Below are positions 19,945 through 31,941 of a stretch of 64,000 nt of DNA, in pieces. The stretch covers positions 591,768-655,767 of the forward strand of contig NC_020167.2 of NCBI RefSeq assembly GCF_000224145.3, in the 5' to 3' direction. The notes beneath the pieces are model-generated. The model ran no database searches and was not told the origin of the DNA. It saw nothing but the letters and a program-made list of their open reading frames with translations. The DNA comes from Ciona intestinalis. Its lineage: Eukaryota > Chordata > Ascidiacea > Phlebobranchia > Cionidae. How positions within the stretch are numbered: the stretch's first letter is position 1; every line of letters starts with the position of its first letter. The position numbers were made by a program, and so were the translations under genes.

Positions 19945-22900
19945 TTAATATTTACCAACAACCATCCAAACACCAAATCGAATCCAAGTAGCTCCAGGTA
20001 GCTTCAACATGAGATAAATGTTAAAAAATATACTGCAAAGTGGAATGCAAGGTACCAGTGGTGTCTGAAATATATATGGGAATAGTTTGTTTAGGTTAAA
20101 GGCTCGTAGGAGGTATGACACTTAACAACAATTGCTCTGAGACGGTGGCCAACAATAGGCTGTCAAAATTGTTAGCTATTCAAAAAAAAATCACACACAG
20201 AGACAAATTTACTCATGAGGTAACTTATAAGCAGGCACGAGGTGAAACAACATTCATTCATTCATTTAATTAGGAAAAGAAAGACAACTCACTTTGAATA
20301 AAAGAACTTTCCGGCTCTGTGGTTGCCTTGCGATAATAACAGCCAGCGTCAGTATGATAACGACCATCACAACAATAAGTAAGATTCCCCACCATTTGGA
20401 TAAATTCCCCCCACCCAAGATAAGCAGTACACTTAGAAGTACCATGGTTGCAACTGTGATAGAAGTATAAAACATAGTTTGAAAATTTGGTCCAGCGGTC
20501 CTAATGGATTGTCTAAATTGTCAGCCTTACAGAAAAAACAATCACCCACAAAGTAACATACAAGGTAACTCTTAAGCCAGAGGTGTATGAAACAAAACAT
20601 CCGTTTTATAAAGACTGTCGTTTGCCGGTCATAGAAGGATAAAGTAAATTACGTTAATTTATTCAAGTAAATGAACCCAAACCAAACACAGAACTTACTG
20701 TAATTTGGCACTATAATAGTGTCGCAACTTTTAAGTTTAGTTTTTTATGTTTACAAACACTCATGGAAAATGCAGTTTTGAATATCAGGTTGCCAAACGA
20801 TTATTATTATTTTTATTATATTATGATTGCCTAAACGTTTTATATAACATCTTCTTTAAAATAAACATATAACAATTTGTACACCAGGATACTCCAGGCA
20901 AGGTTTAATAATTGTAAGCAGAACAATAACCACAATCCACAATAATCATTGAATTTTATAAAAAAAATGGGGTATTTAGATTTTGATCTTTTTAAACAAA
21001 TTTATGTTTCAACTTATGTGCATGTAATAGAAATACTAAAATAAGTAAAACTTACCTGATATTAAAGTTGAACACAGCACAATATTACTTGATGTGTTGG
21101 TTGGGTAACATGACACTGGTTTCCACAACTGCTTGAAATCATATGCAGATGGAAGAAGTAAAACTTCATCAGATGCAGCTATCAACATATACATAAGTTA
21201 TGTATAAAAAAATACCATGCATATTGTAAATTTATTTATACTCTCTCGGAAATTTATTTTCCACTTCATCACCTCGATGCCCTATTCATGTTGCATTCAT
21301 CGAAAAATAAAAAACAAAAAAGCCAAAAACACAATAGAAAGTAGGGTTTATAACGTAGGGTTTATAAGCTTACGAGTTACCATGTATGAAATATTGTGGG
21401 TGATTGTGTTTTTACCACATTGCTGGGTCACATACAATGTTCATCAACATAAGCCAACTTACAATGGTTGATTGAATCTTCACAACTTTCATCAACTTTA
21501 TCGGGTCTGAAGCGAAGTAGAAGAACGGAACACGCAACAAGGGTGTATGCCATTAATGTTCCAATAGACATCATTTTAACCAAGTCAGACAAATCAAAGA
21601 TTAAAGCCATAAATGCTAAACAACAGGTTTCAAAATTAAAACAGTTGATAGTTTACATATGGGTAAAGTGTGGTGAAAAACATGATATCAAATTCACATT
21701 CCAACCTGAAAAAAATCCGGATACAATCGTTGCAATAACTGGAGTTCCGTTGGAATCCATTACCCTACCAAGAAACTTAAAGATAAGACCGTCTCGTGCC
21801 ATTGAAAATACTATGCGAGGCATTCCAACTGCTGCTCCCAAAACACTGCGTTATATTAAACAATTAGTAACCAATAAAAGACAATACATGTAGTATATAC
21901 ACACTCTACTAATCAAACAATTATGACAAAAATCAGAATAATTAAGATAAAAACATAAACTTATGAACGATACTAAATATTGCACAATAAAATAAATTTA
22001 AAGTTTACACCTCCTTAAAAAATTATAACACAGTATTTGCTTAATCAATATTGGTAATTATACACAGTGTGTTTGTATTTATAACTGTATTTAATTTGAG
22101 GTTGAAATATTGCATAATATCAGATATATGACACAGCTTGTTTGTTTAATTTAACACAGGTTGATTTGAAACTTGATTTACTGGTGGCAATTTGATAAAG
22201 TAAGGACTTCGTTTAATTTGTTGAAAATCAAGAACTGTCAGCTTTGGATTAGCTTGAGGCCAATTTTGAAAGCTCTTAAGTAAATGACTCAAAAAAAATA
22301 TTTCACAACAAAAACTAAACTAACTTGAGGAAAGAAAAAAAAACATTTAAACAATAAATAAAACTTCATAATGTACCAGGTCATGTCGTGTTGTCATACA
22401 TGATTGAAATTCTTGATTCAACTGAAATAACAAAGATCGCTTCCTGAAATTGAATGGAAACATGCACATTCATATTGATCAATGACAAAGCATTATTAAT
22501 GATATTCCATGCAGTCTTAAACAAAGATTACATTACCAGCAGAAATTAAACTGAATTGCGTGAAACAAATGAATATGACAAGTACGTGATACCTTGCCAT
22601 TAAGGCACACATTGAACCCACAGCAACTGGTTTAGAAGCCCAACCAAATCCAACATGAATAAATGCAATTGGCAGAGGCGCGTTCACATCCAATAAGTAA
22701 TAAGGTTGCATTAATGTTAGTGAAGCGGATACTGTTACGTATGCCAACAAACAAACAAGAAGTGTTATGATGATTGAGCGTGGGATTGATTTTGATGGAT
22801 TTTTAGCTTCTTCACCTGAATGCGTGTTAAACAGTGACATCAGAAAAGATATATTAGATGATATTAACTGCTGCAACAAATGACATTTTATAGAAATTTA

Positions 22901-25507
22901 CATGAACTTTAAAGTAGTACAAATAAAATCTGATCAGCATGACCAATAAGAAATATTTTTGTTATTTAATTTACTGTTACAATTCACTCAACATTCAGAA
23001 TGTTTACATCCTTGTTTGTTTCTCACAAATCACTCAACATTCAGACCTTACATCCTTGTTTGTTTCTCACAAATCATCCAACAAGCCACAATACTTGATG
23101 AACAAATAAGCTTATTTTGGTGACACATTAGTCAATTAGGCAGTATATTGAAATGGTAAATACACGAATGGTTATCCAATAATAGCATATTGTTACTCAC
23201 CAACACAAGCAATTGTGTCAAAACCCACAAACGCATAGAAGCAACTAGCGGCTCCCTCCATCATCTTGGAAAACCCATATGGCATAAAACCCCCGTTGCC
23301 TCGACCTGGGGCAGCTGATACTTGCCAGTTCTTAACATCGGCTTAAAACATCAGTTTTATAACAAATACACAGCTATAATGAACATGTAGAATAAACTGT
23401 GTTGCAGCAAGTCAAATTGTCCGGCACCATGGCAAAGTCGTTGCATGCCTGCTTTTAGGTTACTGTTTAAGGCTTGTTGCTGCCATTGTGGGTATATGCG
23501 TCATTGGGCAAAACATGCAATGGCAATTGCTCAGTAAATACTAATGGGTTATCCAAAGTCTCCAAATTATCAGCCATACAAAAAAAACAAAAACAATCAT
23601 CCAAAAAGAAACATACATAGTAACTTGTAATTGTAAGCTTGCACGAAGCGTATGAAACAGAACACCCGCCGTGGTATAACCACTGTTTTCTGGCCACCCA
23701 AGAATAAAAGTTTCAAGTCTTGATAATTGGCTCACCTTTAATGAAACCAGCAACTGCACAGAAGATAAGAACAAGAATATTGATGGCGGTTAACACGGTC
23801 ATTAACTTACTGGACACCCCCATTCCAGTTGAGAGCAATACTACAAAAACAAAAACATTTGGTAAATTAGTACAAAGAGTTATTCAAAAACATTTATAAA
23901 TAAATGTCATAAACGTACTTGTAACAAGAACAATGAGGCCAACTGCTAGAAAATCAGGATATGTTGCAAAACCTTGTATATTCATTGGCATGGCAGCACG
24001 ACTTGCATTAGCTATGGCTCCACCAGTCAATGAATCAAGATTAGAACTCCAAGCTCTTGCAACACTTGATACACCTTAATAATATAAAGTAGGGTAGAAT
24101 TACAAAACATGTGGTAACGTCTAGTAGAGCAGCGGTTGGACATTGGAGCGCTTATCAGCTAACTAGAAATTACCAGTTTAAAGTTCTATGTTGCTACCAT
24201 TGTAGACAGATGTATCTTAATGAAAAGTTATTTTTCGCTTCTTTGCAATTGTAACCAATGGGTTATCTAAATTGTCAACCAAACAAAAAAATGACAAATA
24301 AACAATTACCTACCATTAGTAAGTTACATAGTTGGTGGCCTAACCAATAAGCTGAATATAAAACAAGCATGAAATCACCGCATATAGAGCACCTTAGGAC
24401 ACCCGCATTGGCGTTAATAACCCTTGCCAAACGACCATATATAGTATTCATCATATTTACCATTGACATGATAATGAAAACAAAGACGTACCAATTATAT
24501 ATTCAAGAACAAGATTCCATCCGATAATAAAACCCCCAAGTTCACCCACAGTAACATAGCTGTAAATATATGCCGAACCCGCTTTGGGAACTCTTGCCCC
24601 AAACTCAGAATAACATAAACCTGTGAAACATATAATTTAAATATGTATACAAAATTAATCAACTGAGCGAATACGGTCCATACAACATTTTAAGAGCAAT
24701 ATTTTTAAACACTGATTGGTATAGTTACCAGCTAACATAGATGCAAAGGCAGCAATTGTAAATGAAAGAATCATAGCTGGACCAGCGTCAGTCTTGGCAA
24801 CTGAGCCTGTAAGAACATAAACTCCAGCTCCAAGGGTACTGCCAACACCTGATGAATGAAAACATATAAGAAGCGCAAGTTCTTTTAGTTTGGCAGCTAT
24901 GCAAGGTACCAGTGAAGAGATTGGACTTGTGGTTGGGGTTTAGCAGTTAGCCATTTATAGAACTCTTACTAGCACTCAATATCATAACAGCACAGATGTA
25001 GTAATAGTATCAGTATGCTTTACAATGATTATGTGCTAAGTCAGCACCATAGCAATTGGTTAGACCATATATCTCTAACTCACACCCAGAGATTACGGAG
25101 TTCTCATCTATGCTACTGTTGTAGGCCCATTGCGCATGTGTTCTTGTGTGCTGTTGTGCAAGACACTTAACGGCAATTGCTGTGTTCAATAATGGATTGT
25201 CTAAATTGTCAGCCTTACAAAAAAAAACAATCACCTACAAATTTACATAGGGGTAACTCTAAGCTGGCATGTGGTGTACAAAATATGGACTGTTGTTTTC
25301 CAACCACTTGAAAATAAAGTAAGTTACATGATAAATACCAGCCTTTTAATATTAGAATACAGGGTGCTAGTAATCAATCCGTTTATTGTACATACCCACA
25401 GCAACCAAGTCAAAAGTTGACAAACATCTTTGTAAATCAGACGATTCTGCTTGAGAATCTTCAATTACTTTCTTCCTTGCAAATTTTTGAATCAGTGAAC
25501 TCCACAT
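19945..25507 (-). CDS. Cationic amino acid transporter, SLC7A1-4 group
   Basis: Twelve exons close in frame to 560 aa: 25507-25396, 24848-24729, 24620-24492, 24074-23919, 23840-23736, 23341-23201, 22815-22593, 21845-21706, 21615-21463, 21178-21056, 20453-20293 and 20064-19945. CAT signatures appear in order: [20 protein letters not shown] (first helix), [80 protein letters not shown] and [14 protein letters not shown]. These proteins exchange or import arginine, lysine and ornithine at the plasma membrane. The last exon reads past a donor-like GTAAAT to a TAA, ending VVGKY, so the usual final helix is missing unless a further exon exists; none was found down to about 17.9 kb. Human CATs are about 620-660 aa. 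Several introns hold SINEs. Confidence 0.92.
20135..20260 (+). repeat. SINE fragment in SLC7 intron
   Basis: Partial copy: TCAAAATTGTTAGC ... GAGGTAACTTATAAGCAGGC. Confidence 0.55.
20500..20650 (+). repeat. SINE fragment in SLC7 intron
   Basis: Body of the composite SINE: GGATTGTCTAAATTGTCAGC ... AAGACTGTCGTTTGCCGGTC; lacks the tRNA-like head. Confidence 0.75.
21345..21430 (-). repeat. Short SINE remnant in SLC7 intron
   Basis: AGCTTACGAGTTACCATGTA and GTGGGTGATTGTG match the SINE body. Confidence 0.55.
23405..23712 (+). repeat. Near full-length SINE in SLC7 intron
   Basis: The head CCGGCACCATGGCAAAGTCG is at the left, then GCTGCCATTGTGGG, CATTGGGCAAAACATG and the end ACCACTGTTTTCTGGCCACC. 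Confidence 0.75.
24115..24440 (+). repeat. SINE copy in SLC7 intron
   Basis: Head-like AGTAGAGCAGCGGTTGGA at the left, then GTTGCTACCATTGTAG and GGGTTATCTAAATTGTCAACC. Diverged toward its right end. Confidence 0.55.
25045..25320 (+). repeat. SINE copy in first SLC7 intron
   Basis: Head CAGCACCATAGCAATTGGTTAG, then CAAGACACTTAACGGCAATTG, GGATTGTCTAAATTGTCAGC and TTTTCCAACCACTTG. Confidence 0.75.
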
Positions 25508-26415
25508 ATTATTAATTGGTATTGCACAACTCTACATTAAATGGTAACTTCAAAATTTGGACTATACCAAATAGAATAAAACAATTATATTTTAGCCGTT
25601 TAATAAAACAGCAAATGTTATACAAACCAAAACCTGTATTCATTTTCGCTCATGTGATCTACGAGAGAAAAAAACTAAACTCATGTACTTAAGGAATTGC
25701 CTTTTTCCTATGTTCTCTCGTTTATGACTATCATGTGTAACAGCACTGCGAAGGCAATTATTACCGGTATTTGAGCACGTAAGTGATCATAAAGCCCAAT
25801 TTTCGGTGAACAATTGTTGTTGAGCACGTTAATACAAATTTATTTTCGTCGAACAACTGTTCTTGTTCTTTTTGACCCAACATTTTTTCGCACTTATTAT
25901 AAAGGGGGTTAGCAACAAAAAATCAAAGTTTGTGTATTGATAGATATGCTCAAATGTGATCTTTTTAAGGTACTATTAAAGTTTCAAAATACGAAACTAT
26001 TTTTATTATTCTGATGAATTCTCTTGATTGAAATCAAATCAATATATTTCTTATCTCAAAGTCGAGCAAAAAAACAACAACAACAAGAAAAACTGTTGGA
26101 CTGAAAAGGATCCGTGTGACCACTTACGTCCTCAATAACAACAGCAAGAGAATGAGTAAGCACGTATGAAACTATTTAGCATGATATTAATTACCCATTT
26201 TACTACAACGGTCGACTACGCTCGCACGAAAGAATTAAATTAAAAGAAATGGACATTGAGGTGGAAAAAAGCATTCGGTTCTTTAGGAGCATAACGTTTA
26301 GTCCAGGATACCCTCTATAATAGGGTAAAGGGTATGACCAAAATCCAAACCACTAGATGCAGTGTGGACGTCAGTGACGTCATAATGGCCACAAGCAAAT
26401 ATAAGCTATATCCAT
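25508..26415. other. 5' flank of SLC7 gene
   Basis: No coding exon is seen. At 26108-26130 GGATCCGTGTGACCACTTAC is a motif that recurs at about 27720-27742. Confidence 0.4.
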
Positions 26416-26620
26416 ATAGAAGGTTGGGAGAAGATGGGACACCTTTTCATTTTATTTACTTGTCCCATTTGATAGTAAACAAAGAACATTTAAAGAATTT
26501 TAAAACCGTATTCCCACGCCTCCCATATACCGTTGTTAATTGTTTAAAAACACGATCAGGATATTCAGATATCATGAGCTAAAGGTGTCCCATCTTTCCA
26601 AATGCTACTATAATATATAT
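26416..26620. mobile_element. MITE family A
   Basis: TIRs GAAGGTTGGGAGAAGATGGG ... AAAGGTGTCCCATCTTTCC, with the interior word AACACGATCAGGATATTC. Confidence 0.85.
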
Positions 26621-27049
26621 CGTTTAAAACTATCTTATATATAAAACTGTTGTTTCTTAACTAAAGTTTAGGTGTTACATACAGTCGTTGGGTTAATTTA
26701 AAAAAGTATTTAACATAACTGTGTCGAAAATGAAAACTATTCATTCTCTCTTCGTTCAATTTATTTATTTATTTTAAAATACTTTGCAAAACTGATCTTC
26801 TGTGTGCTTATGGCCGTTGTGACTTCAAAGCTGCATCTGATGGTTTGGTTTTATAACTATATCTACCCCATAATATAGAAGGTTCGCTCCTTGTAAAGTC
26901 CATAGAAATCACAAGTTAAGCAAATAACCTGTCTATTGTTTATGCTTACATCGCCATTTTTATTCGAGCCACTGTACAGTTGACAATTGCGATACTGCGA
27001 AATATATACAGAAATGTCTTTTGTACAGACATTTGCCTATGTAGGTAAC

Positions 27050-27300
27050 TTGCTCTATTTTCGCGTAGCCAGAAAACGTCATTCGTTATAACACGTATGT
27101 TCTGTTGTATACAGTTCGTGCCGGCTTACGAGTCACCATGTATGTTACTTTGTCGGTAATTATTTTTTTATATGGCTAATAATTTGGACAACTCATTAGT
27201 GATCACTGGGTTGAAGCAATTTTCGTTAAGTGTCTTGCCAGGAACACATACGCCCGTACATCCTCCAGCAGTATACATACGTTAACGGTTAACCAATAGC
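27050..27300 (-). repeat. Composite SINE
   Basis: CTCTATTTTCGCGTAGCCAG, AAAACGTCATTCGTTATAAC and the tail AACACATACGCCCGTACATC match the family. Confidence 0.75.
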
Positions 27301-27754
27301 GACAGAAAGACGCACCGCATATTCGCGAGAGAGAAAGTGAGAAAAAAGTAGCCACTCCTTCAAGCGTAGACATTTAGTTTCTATCGCTTAGTCAAAACAC
27401 GATCTGTCTGGATTTACCACAGCGCTTAACGTTTATATCTTGATATGTTAAATGAAATTTACTAATGTTCTAAAACAAGAGAGTTAAGCTCCTACGATTA
27501 AGCACGTATTATAACTGGCATAACTTGATTAACCATTTTAATTTTTATTAACCCTATACGCAGTAGTTAAGTAACGTTAGAAGTTTTTATTATTATTAAT
27601 ATATTAAAAAAAAAAAAGTTTTAACTGCGATAAATAATAACAAGGTATAAAATGAGTTTAAAAGGATCAATATGAACACTTGTATGCTCAACAATATACA
27701 CTGTTTGACGGAAAGTAAACGGATCCATATGACCACTTACGTACCCAACTACCC

Positions 27755-28218
27755 CTGTTTAAATCAGAGTCGTATAAACACCGAGTAGTCCAACTGCCGT
27801 CTTTGTTTGTCCAAAATAGAGCAAAAGTGGCGACTTTGGCAATGGGTTTAAACGAACTTGTTAGGTTTGTGTTTTCCTTTCGTGGGAAGGTGCAAAACAG
27901 CTTCTATTTACCCTACCAAACATTTTTTAGAAAAAATATAGAAATTTAGCCGCATTAAATGACCAAAATGTCGCAAATCAACCGCTTCTAATTCTAATTT
28001 TTGACTTTTTTTGACACAGAAAACAAATGACACATGTTTTTTACATTTTTTAACTTTTAAATTTGTTTTTAGGCCCAAGTTTTTTTGTATTTTACCGAAA
28101 AACATACATTTTCCCCATACCTACTGTGTTATTTTGGACCCAAATTGCCGTTCAATTTGTGTTTTACGTAACAATGGGTTGGACTACTCGGTTTTTCTAT
28201 GGCTCTGGTTTAAATCAG
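27755..28218. mobile_element. TIR element, 464 bp, unclassified
   Basis: Left end CTGTTTAAATCAGAGTCGTA, with GAGTAGTCCAAC further in; right end GTTGGACTACTCGG and GGCTCTGGTTTAAATCAG. Arms are about 40 bp. No transposase frame. Its right end lies 5 bp from the target-site duplication of the next element. Confidence 0.75.
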
Positions 28219-28231
28219 ATATACATACATG

Positions 28232-28731
28232 CATAGAAATAAATGAGTGGAACGCGCAACTTTCCAAAACCGTGATATATTCTTTTTTCTATTTACGTGA
28301 CCGCCAACTCCGTCCCCATTTCGCTTGGTATCCATTGTAAAAGATAGGCGCATAGTAGTTTTTGAAGGTTTCAGCTGTTTATTTCAAAAACTACACCAAC
28401 TATTCAAGTTTATTAGGCCAGTTTAGTTATTTGGTAGGTTAACGCTTACAGTTTACCACTTTTTAGGAAATTTAATTATTTAATCATTTTAATTATAAAC
28501 CTTCAAACAAACGGTTTGTTAGAAATATATATATATATATATATATTGGAAAATAGTTGTTTTACCCTATAACTTTAAATCAAGTCTAAATACGAAGAAA
28601 AACTACCTAAAACGCCCTCCATTCCATTGACTACAATGGTAAACGGGAACGACCCGCAAAAAGAGAGAGTGTATCATCTCTCTCTTTTACCGACATTGAA
28701 GATGCGCGTTCTATTCTTTTTTATTTCTGTG
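28232..28731. mobile_element. hAT-type MITE, 500 bp, with 8-bp TSD (copy 2)
   Basis: Same family as 3533-4030: ends CATAGAAATAAATGAGTGG ... TCTTTTTTATTTCTGTG, interior CAACTATTCAAGTTTATTAG and GTAAACGGGAACGACCCGC. CATACATG is duplicated at 28224-28231 and 28732-28739. Two independent 8-bp duplications fix the element boundaries. Confidence 0.93.
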
Positions 28732-28739
28732 CATACATG

Positions 28740-29204
28740 AGAGATTGATGCTGACAATGACATCGCTATGTGAGAGATTGTGTAATTTATTTTTTGTCAC
28801 ACTTTATTGAATTGTATTGATTTAAAACTTTAGGGGTGGTAGGTAATACTTTTACTCAAGTTTTCCTTGAAGTATTTCTTACGCACGTTGTAATTTAAAT
28901 TAGGCGACGCTATACGCAAATTAGGCTTTATTTTTTTTATTTATTATTTTTTTATTATTTATTATTTTCATAAGTTATTTATTTATTATTTCATAATACA
29001 AACAGGTATACATGACTAACCATGTTCGGTTAAAAATAAATAAAATAAAAATCACGCCATAATTTCGCAGTTGTGCGATGGTTATAATAAATGCGTTTAA
29101 CCAATCTATTCAACGTGTTGCACATTCCTTGTGATTGTGACTGACCAGAGATGCCATCCGATGGTCATAGCATTATTACGACCCGAACGTATGAATAATT
29201 GAAT
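28740..29204. other. AT-rich intergenic DNA
   Basis: Contains a low-complexity TTTATTATT tract at about 28928-29000. No gene seen. Confidence 0.5.
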
Positions 29205-29512
29205 GAACTTATTACTTTACCCTCGCGTACAGTGGCCGGAAAAGGACAGTCGTTATAATACGGGGTTTCTGTTTCATACACCTCGTACTAGTTTACGAGA
29301 TACCAAGTATATTACTTCGTGGGTGATTTTTTTGTACTTTTTCATTTTTTATGTGTGGTTGATAACTTAGACAACCCATCAGTGACCATTGGGTTGGAGC
29401 AATTGCCATTAATTGTCTTCCCCCAAAACACCTACGCCCATAATGGTAGCAACGACGAGCCTTGAACCTATTATACCTCGAGGAGCGCTAACCAACTGAG
29501 CTACGGCGCCGG
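29205..29512 (-). repeat. Full-length composite SINE with clear tRNA-like head
   Basis: Read on the minus strand it begins GGCGCCGTAGCTCAGTTGG (A-box-like), followed by AATAGGTTCAAGGCTCG (B-box-like). This is a tRNA-derived Pol III head, then the unique SINE body. This is the best copy for defining the family. Confidence 0.88.
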
Positions 29513-29821
29513 AGTAACACTGCTATATATACGTATCCGAACGTAACACCGAAACACATTTAAAGTGAAGTTTCCTGCAGAACCTTTTGTATAATATGAC
29601 ACTATAAACAGTATAAAGTATCATAAATGTCCTTTTCACATTGTAATACCAGGGTTTGTCCTAACAAATCGTGCGCAAACTAAACAAAACGACCTTCAGC
29701 TCGTTAGTATTTATTCGCTATGCAATATGCTTAGGTAAAGTAACCGGTGGGTGGTAGCAATACAATAAATCTATTTGCTTTTTACTATTCATGATATTTA
29801 TTTAGCAATCTGATGTTTTCG

Positions 29822-30526
29822 TTAGGAATCATTTGGATCAGAGCAGATCTTTGTGGAGCCGGAGTTTACGCAACTTAACCCACTTTCACACGGACAGTGA
29901 TCGTACACGTCCCAAAGACCCTGTAAATGAATTAATTGTTAATTATAGTGTGCTATATAAGGCACCTCGACCAGGTTAAAGGGTATGGGTTTGAGGCTCA
30001 ACGCTGCTAGCAGAGTGTGGGGATGCGTGGGCAAGACATTTAAAGACAGTTGCTCCAACCCAATGGCATTTTTATGGGTTTTAACGTTTTAAGCTGCATA
30101 TAAAAACACTAAAAATTATTCACCCACAAATGTAAGCGTGCATGAGGCGTGTAACACACAGCACTGGCGTTATAACGACTGTCATTGTCTTCTCGTGGCG
30201 CCAGAATAAATACTTGCAGCATTTTGTTAAACACATAAATTACTGAAAAAATATATTTACATCGTTCTCACAAACTGCTCCCTCTATGCTCAATGGGGCA
30301 CATCTGTTAAAACCATTAAAATCCATGCAACAGTAAGAGGAACATTGATCGCCTTCGACGCAAAGCTCCCCGTCGTCCTGCGTGTAATATGTTCAACTTA
30401 ATTTAGCGCTACAAATTAAAACGTTTAATTCTATTTTACCAAGCCGAAAATCACTCCGTAGTTGCTTGGAGTTGAAAATCCCATGTTGAGCAAAAGCATT
30501 ACTATGAATCCAAGTGATAGTTTCAT
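29822..30526 (-). CDS. Colipase (pancreatic lipase cofactor family)
   Basis: Exons 30526-30440, 30377-30261 and 29920-29822 join in phase 0 to a 100-aa protein (human colipase 112 aa). It opens with a signal peptide (MKLSLGFIVMLLLNMGFSTP). The mature part begins YGVIFGLDDGELC, parallel to GIIINLENGELC of mammalian colipase. It then keeps the cysteine frame QCSSYCC, RCAPLSIEGAVC, YDHCPCESGLSC and ICSDP: ten cysteines. VYDHCPCESGLSC parallels IYYKCPCERGLTC closely. Colipase anchors pancreatic lipase to bile-salt-coated lipid. Prokineticins and Dickkopf share the fold, but the N-terminal and CPCExGL segments favour colipase. A SINE occupies most of intron 2. Confidence 0.85.
29955..30215 (+). 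repeat. SINE in colipase intron 2
   Basis: Head-like CTCGACCAGGTTAAAGGG, then GGGCAAGACATTTAAAGACAG and the end ACGACTGTCATTGTCTTCTC. Confidence 0.7.
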
Positions 30527-30571
30527 TTTAGCTGTCTACTTTTAGGACGTAAAACCTATAGAAAAAATGTG

Positions 30572-30765
30572 GTAGGGTGGGGGAAGGTGGGACATATCTT
30601 CATTCTATTTTCTCGTTCTCATTTGGTACTAATAAAGAATCATTCAAAGAATTATAAAACCGTAAACTTACGATCATAGCCCATCGTTAATTGTTTAAAA
30701 CATTATCTAGATATTTTGATATTACATGCTAAAGGTTTCCCGTCTCACTCTCCAAAATATACAAC
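30572..30765. mobile_element. MITE family A, upstream of colipase
   Basis: TIR start GTAGGGTGGGGGAAGGTGGG; right end degraded to AAAGGTTTCCCGTCTCACTC. It begins 46 bp upstream of the colipase ATG, so it may abut the promoter. Confidence 0.8.
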
Positions 30766-30989
30766 TTATCAACGTGGGATACCCCTCTCCTGTAGTAAAA
30801 ACAAACGTGGGTGCCGAGTATATATATAGAGAGCCTTACCACGTAATTTGGTTGGATGACAAAAACAGGTGTGTCCTAAGTTGGTACGCAAACACATAAC
30901 ATGTGTCAACTTTCTCATTTCAAATATAGTTAGTTCACCTACTGACTAACAGTTGTGTTTACTTGCATTGCAGCGTGTTGATCGATAAT

Positions 30990-31115
30990 AGGCTCATTGT
31001 TGCTACCTTTATGGGCGTTATGTGACCTTGAGAAAGATACGGTGGTTACTTTAATCCAGTGGTTTTTTTATAGATTGTTTAAATTGTCTGCTGCACAAGC
31101 CAACCTCCCAAAAAT
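30990..31115 (+). repeat. SINE fragment
   Basis: CATTGTTGCTACCTTTATGG and AGATTGTTTAAATTGTCTGC match the SINE body. Confidence 0.55.
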
Positions 31116-31941
31116 ATTACAAGAACTCGTCATTGTGCTTGTTTTAAAATATTACATACAATTACACTAACAGTTTATCCAAGAACACAGACTTACTGCA
31201 TCAGTAAAAGTCAAACGGTTGTAAGAGTAGTAGAGTGGAGACAAATGATGCTGAAAGCAAAGTTGAAACATTTATTTTAAATATTTTTCGGGGCCATTTG
31301 ATGATAGACGAAAACAAATCTTGGAGTATTATTCGATAGTATTCTCACGGTGCAATAAAGGATGTTACAAGGACGATTACTGTTGCTAAGTTTTAAATTG
31401 ATTGTTGAACGAATGCACAATTTATTCAATGGCTGAAAAAAAAGCATGATGATAAAATGCGCCTTTTAAATACTTGCTGAATGATATTAAAACTGCTGAA
31501 ACTTCGCAGGTTATGAGTTCGAACTATCAATTCAAAAGTATTATACAGTATAATAAAATAGACTGAAAAATTTTGTACACTTTGGTTTTGTCTGATAAAG
31601 TTAGTTTAGGTTTTGTAAAAAAATAAAACATGTTGCCGATACGAGAAAAATCGTCAAGGGTCAACATGGGATAAATGCAATAAGCACAACAATCCTATAC
31701 AGTTAACGTTTCAAAAAATAGGCACAGCCAGGCAATTGTGTTAGATTACACACAAGTTACAGATCATAGAGAGAGAGAGAGAGAATTTTTAAAGCGGTGT
31801 CCCAACTTACACCAGATGGAATAATTTTGGTTTTCCTGCCACGCGAGAATAAAGTTTATAATTTCTTCATTGAAATAAATACATTACATATTTGTGGTAC
31901 GTAAGCATAGAGAGCAGTACTGTTTACTCAAGCAGTAATGT
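31116..31941. other. Intergenic DNA with a GA tract
   Basis: Contains a GA microsatellite at about 31769-31785 and, at about 31305-31355, a sequence (TATTCTCACGGTGCAA) shared with 52825-52855. No gene seen on the plus strand. Confidence 0.45.

Noticed and set aside
23467-25234. Several 60-80-codon minus-strand frames between SLC7 exons
   Set aside because: They fall in SINE copies in introns (shared [14 protein letters not shown]-like peptides from the SINE body).
29460-29512. tRNA gene-like sequence (A and B boxes)
   Set aside because: It is the head of a composite SINE present in many copies; it does not close into a tRNA cloverleaf.
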